Assembly (NCBI GenBank): GCA_009823505.1
Contig: VZQC01010425.1
Span: 161,509-225,508 of the forward strand
From: Rhizomys pruinosus
Taxonomy: Eukaryota > Chordata > Mammalia > Rodentia > Spalacidae
Length of the DNA stretch: 64,000 bases
Direction: 5' to 3'
Position numbers and translations under genes: made by a program. Shown piece by piece: positions 12,220 through 25,100 of this stretch. Every line of letters starts with the position of its first letter. Positions within the stretch are counted from its first letter, which is position 1. The notes beneath the pieces were generated by a model that made no database searches, was not told where the DNA came from, and worked only from the letters and a program-made list of their open reading frames with translations.

Positions 12220-13143
12220 GTAAGATTCAGGGAGGTGGCATTTATTTAGTTTTGTAATTTGTTTGTTTGTTTTGGCCTTTTTGAGATAGGGTCTCCCTAT
12301 AGTCCCAGGTGGCCTAGAGCTCACTATGTAGACCAGACTGGCCTTGAACTCACAGAGATCTGCCTCCCAAGTGCTGGGATCAAAGATGTGTGCCACCATG
12401 CCTGGCAGTTTTGTCATTCTTTAAGCAGTTGGAAGACAAAGAATATATAGCCTTCTGTTGGAGTTTATGAATTATCTTAATTTATAGTTAAATGTCTGTG
12501 AAGTGATCTTCATAAGAAGACAGATGAGAGCATGTGAGCACTAATCAATTGTTCTCATTTTCTAGATTTGTCATTTTGTCCTAATAATGTAATACATTAA
12601 TTTTAGGGGAACTTTTATTTTCTTTAAAAATTTAGAACTGTGCTGTGCATGGTAGGACACCCCTGCAATCCTAGCACTTGGAAGTGCAAACTACATGAAA
12701 CATTGTCTCAAAACAAACAAAAATAAAAACTGTAGTAATAAAGTATGAGCCTATTTGAAATTTTGTGATTTAAAAAGATAAATTAAAATTTAAAGGGTAG
12801 AGAGATGGCTCAGCACTTAAGAACACTACCTATTCTTCCAAATGACTCAGGTTTGGTTCCCAGCATCATAACATGCAGTAACGCCACTTCAGGGGATCTG
12901 TCTTCTGGTATCCACAGGCACTGCATGCAGTATACATGCAGGCAAAAACTCATATACATAAAATACAAATAAATCTTAAAAATATAAATTAAAGCCAGGC
13001 ATGGTGGCACCCGCACCTTTAATCCCAGCACTTGGGAGGCAGAGGCAGGCAGATCTCTGTGAGTTCAAGGCCAGCCTGGTCCACATAGGGAGCGAGCTCC
13101 AGGCCAGCTGGGACTAAAGGGCGACCCTGTCTCAAAAGGACCA

Positions 13144-13194
<51 letters not shown>

Positions 13195-16100
13195 ATTTGA
13201 AGACCTTTTGTGTAAATGTTTTAACCAACATGGGAAAATATAAAGAGTGAATAATCTCTTTAAGTACTGCAAGCTTTTCTTTCCAGAGGGAAAAGATAAA
13301 TGTTTAAATACTATGTATTTTCCAAATTGTCTCTCCTTCCTGCCATACCATGGATCTGTAGCTTAGTAGTCATGGCTATAGGACTTTTTAAATTTTATTT
13401 AATTTTTCACTACTAAAGATTGAATCTGGGGCTTCCACATCCCAAGGAAATACTCTATTACTCTGCTGTATATCTCCAGAGACAGGGCCTCACTAAGGTG
13501 AGGGGTAGGGGGAGGAGCTATATCTCACTCTGTCACCTAGGTAGGCCTTAAACTTGCAAGTCTTCCACTGGGCGTGGTGACGCACTCCTTTAATCCTAGC
13601 ACTTGGGAAGCAGAGGCAGGTGGATCTTTGTGAGTTCAAGGCCAGACTGGTCTACAGAGTAAGTTCCTGATTCTCCCTGCCTCCATATGCCATGTGCCAA
13701 GATTACATGTGTAATCTTGCCCAGTGCCACTATGCCCAGTGTACTACAATTTTTATCATTTTCATCTTTCCAAAGCTGTAATAGTGGATATTCTGACATT
13801 TCAAGAAAACAATAATGGCCGGGAGTGGTGGCACAAGCCTTTTTAATCTTTTTGAGACAGGCTCTCCCTGTAGCACCAGCTGACCTGGAACTTATTATAT
13901 AGACCAAGCTGGCCTTGAATTGACAGAGATCCAACTGCCTCTGCCTCCTGAGTGCTGAAATTAAAGGCATGTACAACCACAAAGCTTAATTTAATTTTTT
14001 GTCATTATTTTATTTTATGTGTATGAGTGTATTGCCTGCATGTGTGTAAGTGCACCTGTGTTGACCTGTGGCGATTAGAAGATGGTGTCCTATCCTTGGA
14101 ACTGCATTTCCAGACTGTTAGCAAGCAGCTTGTGTGGGTGTTGGGAAGTGCCCTTACCCATTAGCCATCTCTAGCTCCCCTGAGTCTTAATTTATAAACC
14201 ACTAATTTAGTAGACATTTCTAAATGTCTGCAACTTGGCCTTCATGGGTAGAACCCTTGCTTATCATCTGTGAGGCCTTAGGTTTGAGCTTTTTACATGT
14301 CTGCGTGCATGTGTGCAAAATGTCTGTCGTATTGGGCTTTAGAGTATCTACTTTCTTAGTATGTTCTGTAAGCTGTATTATCAAAGTACAACATAAGGTT
14401 ATTTTAGTGCATGTGCATGAATGAATGGTATAGTGCAAAGAGTCATCATTTTAATTAAGCCAAGTATTAGGATGAATAACAGTTCAGCACAGAAAGTTAG
14501 TATGATTAGTAGTATTCTCTTTGGAAATAAAAACTATTTGGTGAACCTCTCACTTTAGAAGGGTTTATTTTGGCTTATTTCAGTAGAAAAGTGAGGTGAT
14601 GAAAGTAATAGGGCTTGGTTGGAGAGGATAAAAGGATAAATGCAAGAGTAACAGATAAATAGCTCTATCTCTTTTAATTAAGTATAACCATATGCTGTTT
14701 GATAGCTTTATACCCTTGGACCAAGTCTCACATGAACATTTTCAATGTACATTTTCTTTTCTGTCTTTATAAAAGTCTGTTTTAATTATTATGGTTAATT
14801 CCAGTCTGAATTAAGCAAAATCTCATTTCTTCTCATTCATTATATTATGTTAGTGGGTTTGGAGGCTGGCATTGGGGATTGGTGGATGGGGGGTGGTAGT
14901 GAAGAGAAATTTATAGCTAGAGGGTAAATTCCACTTGACATGTGACTCAAGCAAAGAACAAAGAAATCATGGTTGTAAGTAATCCAGGTTGTAAGTAATC
15001 AGGCCAATTAAAAATCTTTACCTTTTATCCCCTTTCCATGTTTCTGTAAGATGGGTCTCTTATAAATGTGATGATCCAGTTAGATTCATATGCTGCATGC
15101 TGAGATAACTGTATCTGTGTTTCTGTCTAGCAGTAAATGCTTTCTGCCTTGAAGCTGAAGCTTATTTAGTCTGGTTTATCTGGTGCTGCTTTAGCAACCA
15201 TCTGTCTCCAAGCAACTGAGGCACGCTGACCTCTCAGTTGAACTGAGTACAGATCTACTTCAATTTAGCTGTCTGAGACAATAATAATGGTGTTGAATGT
15301 GAAAATGTGAAATATTCTAGGCAGTGTCTATATGGGCAAGGACACAAAAATATTTAGGTGGAACTCCCCTAAAATTGGTAATTGAATCTTTCCCCCACAA
15401 ATGGCAAAGTTCATTTCTGTTTAAACTTCCAAACATAACAATGTATTGTATGTATGTGGTTACATTTTAGCATTTTACTTACATAGGATTTAAAATGAAG
15501 TATATGGGCAAGGACACAAAAATATTTAGGTGGAATTAAGAGAACTCCTAAAATTGATAATTGAATCTTTCCCCCACAAATGGCAAAGTTCGTTTCTGTT
15601 TAAACTTCCAAACATAACAATATACTATATGTATGTGGTTACATTTTAGCATTTTACTTACATAGGATTTAAAATGAAGAGGAGACCCTGTCTCAAAAAC
15701 ACACACACCAAAAAAATAAATTTAAAAAAGCCAGGCGTGGCGGCACACACCTTTAATCCCAGCACTCTGGAGGCAGAGACAGGTGGATCTCTGAGTTCAA
15801 GGCCAGCCTGGTCTACAGGCCTAGTTCCAGGCCAGCTGGGGCTACAGGGAGACCCGTCTCAAAAACACCAAAATAAAATAAATAAGTAAATTAAAATAAA
15901 ATGAAGAGAATAATCTTGTAAGATAAATGGGTAAGTGGAAATTATCAGTATTTTAAATGTGACTCTAGAAGTTTTCTCACAATCATGAATACCCCATGTT
16001 TGCCTATCATGTACTAGGGCCTGGGTTCACTCATGAGCACCACCAAAAATAAAACAGGATAAAAGAAAACCATCACACGTTAGCAGGTAAATGTCCATAT

Positions 16101-19100
16101 AGGATAGGAAAGTGAATAATGTTTTATTAACTCTTCCCAATAAAACTTAATGCAATCATTACGTTTCAGTGGCTGGGTTGATGCTAGAACAAAAGTCTAG
16201 GAATTATTCTTCTGACCTTCAGTGTCAGTAAAATAAATAGACCTCTTTGACTTGTGCGCTCTCTTAGAAATGATCAGCCGGGCGTGGTGGCGCACGCCTT
16301 TAATCCTAGCACCCGGGAGGCAGAGGCAGGTGGATATTTGTGAGTTCAAGGCCAGCCTGGTCTACAGAGTGAGTCCAGGACAGCTGGGGCTACAGGGAGA
16401 CCCTGTCTCGAAAAGACAAAACAAAGAAATAAAAAAAAAAAAAAGAGAAAAGATCACTTAATGAAGTGATCAAGGAGGTAACACTCAGGGCAGGCCGATA
16501 GGCATTTTATATTTTATTTTATTTTTTTTTTTATTTTGGTCTTTTCGAGACAGGGTCTCCCTGTAGCCCCAGCTGTCCTGGAACTCACATTGTAGACCAG
16601 GCTGGCCTTGAACTCACAAAGATCCGCCTGCCTCTGCCTCCCAAGTGCTAGGATTAAAGGCGTGCGCCACCACGCCCGGCCTGACATTTTAAAACTAATG
16701 GCTTGATTTGGGTTTTTAGTAGAGGAAAAGGACACTTGTAAAATTGTGTTGAGGAATTGAAATATCATTAGCAGCCCAAGTCTGACAAAAATAAGTTTTG
16801 TAAAAACCTGCTTAATAGCCCAATTTTATGTTCTTAACTGTTAAATCATTTTGATATATTATGCTTGTTTTTAGAGTAATTGCTTTTATACATAATTGAT
16901 ATAAAATTTACTACATATAGCCTATCTAGAATATATTAATAATAGCTGTAATTGTATTTCCTTTAACACTATTGGAACATGAAAATGTGATTGTTCATGA
17001 TGTGTTCTTCCTTGATGTGTCATACATACAGGTTATAAATTAATTTCTGCAGGAATGCCATTAATTTTTCAAATCCTATCATTTTCTCCCAAAACTTAAA
17101 GGATAACATTAGATATTAACCAATTAACAAACCTAGTTAGAATTGGCTGTTTTAGTCTATCTAGTGCTGCCCTAAACATGAGTGTTCAATGATGATTTAA
17201 CTACACTTTAATCCTCCCACTACTTTTTGGAAACTCCATTGTGGAGCATTTCAGCATTAGCCTAAACAATAGTTTTGAATACATTAATCTCCTAACAATT
17301 AGGGAGTAGTTTGGGGCATTGAATAATGTACAGTGATGCAATTGAACGTGACAGCTTCAACAGTCAGTCTACTCATAGAATCAGAAAGTTGTTCACACTT
17401 AGTTTCATCTTTCATCACATGCTAGGTATTAAAGCCTCACTGGTGGTAGCTGAATACCAGTGGTGGTAGTTTGTTATCGGTATGTTTCATAGTATAAATT
17501 TGAATCAAGGTGGGGGAATAAATGAAACTTGATTCAATTCCTATCTAATATTCATGTTTTTTTAGGAAATTTTACTTGTCAAACATGAGTTTATATATTC
17601 AGAAAATGTAAATTACATTTTAAAAATTGAATCATTACATTGTATTTGTAGTTTTGTATTATTGTTACTGTTTTGGTTTGGTTTGGTTTTTGGTTTGTAG
17701 ACCAACTGGCCTGGAACTTGTAACATTCCTCTGTCTTGCCAGTGCCTAGATTATAGGTGTAAACCACTGTGCCCATCAGTATTGCTGTATTGTTACGTAA
17801 TCTGCAGATGAAACATTTATGCCATCTCATAGTTCTTTGGAAATTTCTAAGTTCATGGACAGATGGAAACCATAAAATTTCTTAAAAATAATTTTTATTG
17901 CATTTTTATTTATGTGTTGTGTGGATGTCTGGGTGTATACATGAGGCAGTGCATGTGTGGAGATCAGAGGGCAGCTTGCAGTACTTTGTTCTCTCTATCC
18001 ATTATGTGGATTCCAAGGATTGAATTCAGGTTGTAAGGGTTGATATGAGTGTTTTTCCAGCATGTAAGTGCCCTAGGTTCATGCATTGCCTGGAGAAGTC
18101 AGAAGGGAGGCATCAGATCCCCTGAAACTGGAATTATGGACAATTGTTCGCTGCTTTGTGGGTGCTGGGAACCGAACCCAGGTCCTCTGTGAGAGCAGCC
18201 AGTGCTCTTAACCCTGAGTCAGTCTCTCCACTCTCTTGTCTGAATCATTTGATGAGAATGTTTATTGATTATTATATACATTATATTGGTTAATTATATA
18301 CTTTTTTGGGGGGGATCTTTTTGAGACAGGGTCTCCCTGTCGCCCCAGGTGTCCTGGAACTCACTCGTAGACCAGGCTGGCCTTGAACTCACAAAGATCC
18401 GCCTGCCTCTGCCTCCCAAGTGCTAGGATTAAAGGCATGCGCCACCACACCCGGCTTAACAGCAAACATTTAAAAAATGTATATAATTGCCAGGTGTGGT
18501 GGCGCATGCCTTTAATCCTAGCACTTGGGAGGCAGAGGCAGGTGGATCTTTGTGAGTTCAAGACCAGCCTGGTCTACAGAGCGAGTTCCAAAAAAAAAAA
18601 AGTTTGCTGTAACCTGTTCCTATATGATAGAATTATAAAGTTTCAAATCCACTCTGAATGATACAGTATTGTGTTGACCAGGCTTTCCAAGGATGAAATT
18701 TTGGGGGGGGGTGTCTTTTTGAGACGGGGGCTCCCTTTAGTCCCAGCTGGCCCAGAGCTCACTATGTAGACCAGACTGGCCTTGAACTCCCAGAGTCTAC
18801 CTGCCTCTGCTGGGATTAAAGGGGTGTGCCACCATGCCCAGCCCAAGGATGAAATTTTTACAGATAACTGCCAGACCAACCCTGAATCTGCTTTTTGCCA
18901 AGGACGACTTTGAACTCCTGGTGTTTTTGCCTCCACTTCCCAAGTGGTCAGATTATAGGTGTACACCACCACAGCTGGTGTAGACCTAGGTATTCTCTTA
19001 TTCATTCTTTAATTCTGCCTTGTAGAGAAGGGAAAATATACCTCAAAACAGCACGGCTGTTAAATCTCAAACTCAGACAATTGATTAGATCTAGCCTTTA

Positions 19101-22100
19101 TTCTTCTTTTATTTCTATTGCATTTATTAATTTTGTGTTTGCATACCATAGCATACATGTGGAGGTCTGAAGACAAGTTTTAAATGCTTATTTAAAAGTG
19201 ATTTAGGAGCCGGGCATGGTGGCGTACGCCTTTGATCCTAGCACTTGCGAGGCAGAGGCAGGCGGATCTTTGTGAGTTCAAGGCCAGCCTGGTCTACAGA
19301 GTGAGTTCCAGGACAGCTGGGGCTATAGAGAGACCCTGTCTCGAAAAGACCAAAAATAAATAAATAAATAAATAAATAAATAAAATAAAAGTGATTTAGG
19401 GGGCTGGAGAGATGGCTTAGTGGTTAAGAGTGCCAATTGCTCTTGCAGAGGACCTGGGTTTGATTCCCAGCACCCACATGGTGGCTAAGAACTGCCTTTA
19501 ACTCCTGTTCCAGCATAATCCAACACACACACAAAAATAAATAAAATTTAAAAATTAAAAAAGTGATTTAGGTTTATCTTAATCATCACTCAGTTTTTAA
19601 CAATTTTAGAGTGTTAGGGTTTCTTACCTTGAAATAATTTTGATCCATAGAAAAGTTACAAAAACTCTCCATATATGTTGTGAATGTCCTGTTCACTCAA
19701 CTTCCACTCAAGAGCACAAGTTCGTGTGTTGTAGATGCTAGCCTACAGTAGCTGTTCTCTTTATCTGAGCAGAATAAAATTGAAATGTTATAAAATAGAT
19801 AATTCTTCCCCAAAGGATTTCTACTTTTTTTTTTCTTTTTTATGTGTATGAGTGTACTGTCTGCATGTAGGTTGGTGCACCCGTGTCGTGCAATGCTGTG
19901 GAGGTTAGAAGAGGGTGTCGGATTCCCCTGGAACTGGAGTTAAAGACGGTTCTTAGCCACCATGTGGGTGCTGGGAATCGAACCTGGGTCCTGTGCAAGA
20001 GCAGTCAGTGCTCTTAATTGCTGAGCCATCTCTCCAGCCCCGATTTCTACTTTTTTACCAGACTTCGTCCAGTAGACCTGTGTGGTACATTAGTGATTTG
20101 CTTTCAGTGCACTTTTGAAAGCCCATGTTGAAAGTATATTTTAGAAAAGTGTATGTGTATATTGATAGTTCCTTTATTCCTTGTTCACGATTTCTTTCCT
20201 TTAAAGCTTTCAGTGCCCTTTGCTGATACTTCTGCGGTTCACATGTACTTCTTAGAGTCCTCCTGAATCTTAGTGCTTTCTCTTATTAGTGATAACTAAG
20301 CTGATTTTGGAAGCATGTCCTTGAACTCAGTGATCCTCCTGCCACTTGTTGTCTACTTTAAAATGATGTTCAGTACTTGAGTTTTCTGGCAGAAATGACT
20401 GTTAAGTGGTTGAGAAGCTTTAGTATACCAAAACAAAACCCACCTATACATTAAAGTAAGTACTTTTAATTTTTCTTTTGAAAATTTCTTTTTGTTGTGT
20501 AGCCTAGGCTGGCCTCAAACTTATGATCCTCCTTCCTCAGCTTCCTAAGTGTTGGAATATAATAACACAATACCTAGGTGAAGATCTTGTTTAGATAAGT
20601 GTAATAACTTTTGAAAAAGTAAAAATCACTATCAGGTATTTTTTAGGCATTCAGATTGTTTTAGAAATTTGCAACTTAGGATAGTAGTTTTTTTTATTTA
20701 CTTTTGCCAGCTGTCTTGATCTTTTTGAGACAGGGTCTCCCTATCTCCCTGTAGCCCTGGCCGTCCTAGAACTCACTATGTAGACCAGGCTGGCCTCACA
20801 AAGATCTGCCTGCCTCTGCAGGTACTAGGTTGTGGTGGCACACGCCTTTAATCCAAGTGCTAGGATTAAAGGAGTGTGCCACCACAACCAGCACCAGCTG
20901 TTTGTTTTTTTTTTTGTTTTGTTTTTTTGGTTTTTTTTTTGTCCTTTTGAGACATGGTCTCTCTGTAGCCCCAGCTGTCCTGGAACTCACTATATAGACC
21001 AGGCTGGCCTTGAACTCACTGAGATCCATCTGCCTCTGCCTCCCAAGTGTTAGAACTACAGGCGTCCACCACCACGCCCGGCTGCCAGCTGTCTTTTAAA
21101 ATAGACTTTCCTGCTTTGGAATAAGCTCTTTTTTAGTTATTACTCCCTTTTTTATTATGCTCATTATACAAGCCAATTACTATACTGCTTTCTGTTTTGA
21201 TCTTTAGTAGAGTCAGCCTAATGGTTCAGGGAGATCAAGTAAGTGCCATCTTAGAATCAATGCTATCAAGGATGAATATCAGATTCTTGGGAGAAAGAGC
21301 CCTTCACTTTCTTTTAAAGATACTTTTTATAAGATTTGGATCCTTGATTTATTAGGAAAATAAGGCATAAAACTCATAATTGGAAGTAAAAAGATATTCC
21401 AGCTAGTAAATTACTAGTTGTGATTTAGCAAATACAAAACAACAAAGATGACAGCCAAGAAAAAAAAGGATGTCAGAAGGCTAAGATGTTCCCTTGGGCT
21501 GCAGGCATCTGGAGGCACCTGCTCTTGAGGACCACCCCACCAGGTCCCTTGCTGTGTCTCCTCAGATTAACCCCCAGCCTCCTCAGTCTATGTTCTTCTT
21601 CCTTCTAGTTAATGTTCTGCCTCTAATCTTCATGCTTAGTTGATCTTTTAAAAACTTGTGTCTTGGGCTGGAGAGATGGCTCAGCAATTAAGAGCTCTTA
21701 CTGTTCTTGCAGGGGACCTGGGTTCTTTTTTTTTTTTTTTTTTTTTTTATGTAGTTCTCAGCCTTTAACGGCTGAGCTATTCCTCCAGCTCGGACCTGGG
21801 TTCTATAAGCCAGGAGTGGTGGCAAACGCCTTTAATCCTAGCACTGGGAGCAGAGAGCAGGTGGAATTTGTTGAGTTCGAGGCCAGCCTGGCTCTACTAC
21901 AGAATGAGTTCAAGGCTAGCTGGGAGCTATAAGGAGACCTGTCTCAAAAAAAAAAAAAAAAGTGTCTTAATAAATTAGTCCCATGAAAAGCATTTTGAAG
22001 TATTAGTGTCTGAAACTTAATATACAGAACAGTAACATCCTTTTTTTTTCCCTGTTGATTTGTTTTCATTTTTTGTTTTCTTGGTTATTTTATGAGCTCA

Positions 22101-25100
22101 GAGTCCTAGATAATTTTCCTTGGAGAAGCAAAAGCTCTCTTTTTTTCCTTTTTTTTTTTAATTTTTATTTATTTCTTTATGTGTATGAATGTACTGTCTG
22201 CATGCAAGTTTTGTGCACCCGTGTCGTGTGATGCCGCGGAGGTCAGAAGAGGGTGTTGGATTCCCCTGGAACTGGAGTTCTCCTGGAATTAGTTTCAGAC
22301 GGTTCTCAGCCACCATGTGGGTGCTGGGGATCGAACCCGGGTCCTCTGCAAGAGCGGTCGGCGCTCTTAACCGCTAGGCCATCTCTCCAGCCCAAAGCTC
22401 TCTAAGCATTTATATAATTATAGTGTGTACACATGGATATATATGCACACACATCCATGCAACGGTTACAGGTGTGGAGGTCAGAGGGCAGCTTACAGGA
22501 ATTGGGTCTCTCCTTTTACCATGTGCATTCCAGGAATTGAATTCAGGCCACCAGGCTCGGTGGCCCATTTCCTTGCTAAATGAGCCATCTCACCAGCACA
22601 CAAAGTTGTGTATCTTAATTTATGAATTATGTTTTACTACCAAATACATAGTGTCCAATATTGACCTTTAGGTTGAAGTTAGCTTACACTTTACTGAGGA
22701 TTGGTTGATTATTCCTTTGATTACATATAGTTATTTAGTGGGGTGAGGAGGTTCAAGGTTGTGGAGTCCAGAGTACAAATGGTAGGAGTTAGTTCTTTTT
22801 TTAAAGTGGTTTTGTTTTTTGTTTCTGTTTTTGCTTTTGTTTATGTTTGAGTGTTTTGCCTGCTTACCTATTGCACTGGGGGTGCAGTACCCTCAGAGTC
22901 CAGAAGAGGGCATCATATCCCCCTGGAATTGGAATTATGAATAGTTGGGAACTAAACTTGGATCCTCTTTAAGCATACATAGCCTGTTCTCTTAAACACT
23001 GAGCCATCTTTCCAACCCCAGTTCTTTTTTTCTACCTTGTGAATCTTGGGGATGGAACTCAGGTCATCGGGTTTGCTTACAAGTACCTTTATCTGCTGAG
23101 TCATCTTGCCTGCCCAGTTATTAAAAGAGGACTTTTAATAGTACACACCTATTAACTGTGTGTGCATGTCTTACTTGTTAAAGAGGGAAAAACTGAAGCA
23201 CAGAGGTTGACAGATTGAATTTACACATTAAAGTGTGAAGTATAAAATATCTTGGAGCATTAGAAAGCATGGACATTCCACATTGTGGACACTATTGTGA
23301 GTTGTAAAAGTACATTTTTCATGATTAACAAGTTGGCCAAAGGTCACAGTGTCAGGATTTGAGTCTATCCAAAAGAGTTTATTCTCTGAACCATCATGGT
23401 CTCTTCTGTGCTGTTGCTCATCAGAGTGCCCATGCCATTTAGTGTGCTTTTATTTTGCTCCTTTTTGTTAGAAATGCTTCAGTTTTTTGGAGAGTTTTAT
23501 TCTGAAATAACTGTGCTTTAATTTTATTCATGAAAAAAAGAGGAATAAGTTTACTTTAAATTTTTTTTGTGTGTGTGATCCTGTTAAATCTGAAAATTAT
23601 TCAGGCCAGGAAAAGCTTTCCATGAGCCACAGTTCTGTGTACAAGAGATTTGCTTCCAAAAAATGCCACGTTTTAAAGTTATAATATTTTTTGAAAGTAT
23701 GTATACACATCAAAGAAGGCATTTTTATTACATTGGATTATGCAACACTTTGGCCAGCCTCCTTAGCTTCATCTGTTTAAGGGTTCGTTTTCGATTGTTT
23801 GGCAGAGATCCCAGTAGAGGCCCTTAGAATTGTGGTTAGCAACATGAATGAATTACAAACTTTGGAGGAGCTCTTTTGTTAGTAGAACTGGCTTCCTGCC
23901 AAAAAGATAGTGCCTTATATGGGGTGAGGGAAAGCTCTGATTCTTTGAGCCTTGTATTGTATGGGAAACATACTGTGATGCCTGTTTGCTCTCTTTTAAA
24001 ATTAAAAAACAAAACACAAGCCCCAGGCTTCCAAGCCTATCAAAATAGGAAGTAACAAAACAGTGGGCAGGTTTTTACTAATGACGGCGTTAAGCAATGG
24101 AAAATATGCCTTTGAATAGTTAAAATACTAGAGTAGAAGTTGAACCCTTTGACCTCCTTGACCAGCTTGTGATGTCAGAAACTGGAGCATTTGTTAGACA
24201 TCTGAGGTCTACCAGTTCTTTTTTTTTAATTTATTTCTGTATGTGTATGAATGTACTGTCTGCATGCAGGTTTGTGCACCTGTGTCGTGCAATGCCGCAA
24301 AGGTCAGAAGAGGGTGTCGGATTCCCCTGGAACTGGAGTTCTCCTGGAATTGGAGTTTCAGACGGTTCTCAGCCACCATGTGGGTGCTGGGGATTGAACC
24401 CAGGTCCTCTGTAAGAGCAGTCGGTGCTCTTAACCGCTAGGCCATCTCTCCAGCCCCCCAGTTCTTGTTTTCTAAATGGTTTAATCAGATTCAACAATTA
24501 TTCCTAACTCTTCATCGTTAACATTCTACTAGGGTGTCAACTAGATACTAGAAATGTGCCACTCCCTTGAAAAAAGATAGTCTAATTTTGTGGGAGACAA
24601 AGAGTGCCTGAAGTCTCCCACATAATTTAACTTCAAAAATCAACATTTTAGAATATTAAAACCAAAAATGACACTTGCAGAAGGCCATTTCTGGTTATAT
24701 TCTGAAGTAGCAAATAATAATTACTAAGTCTATAGGAGGAACAACATTAAGATATTTTCCAGTCACTAACTATTATTACTTCTTTTTATTTAGGCAAATA
24801 CCCTTTCTGGATCTTCTCTTAGTCAGGTACCATCTCATATGTATGGTGGTAGATCAAATCCAAATCCATCAGTGGCACCTCTCATAGCTCAGTCTGAAAA
24901 CAATCAACCAGGTAAGTTTCCACTAACTCAAATTAACTCATAGTGTCTCCCCAATGTAATATTTCCCTGCATTGGTTCATTGCCTTAAAAAAAAATTAGT
25001 ATGGTTAATAGAAAATTATGATTTTTTTTTGTTTTTTTAACCAAAATAATCACAGGAGTAAATATTATGCTGTGCTGCAAAGTAGTGATGTTTTTTAATT

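Noticed and set aside
16252..16461. Recurrent frames with [16 protein letters not shown] or [11 protein letters not shown]
   Set aside because: Translations of B1 SINEs on either strand.
22189..22377. Recurrent 60-80 residue frames (MYCLHAGLC..., [12 protein letters not shown]...)
   Set aside because: The same peptides recur at many places because they are translations of B2 SINEs.
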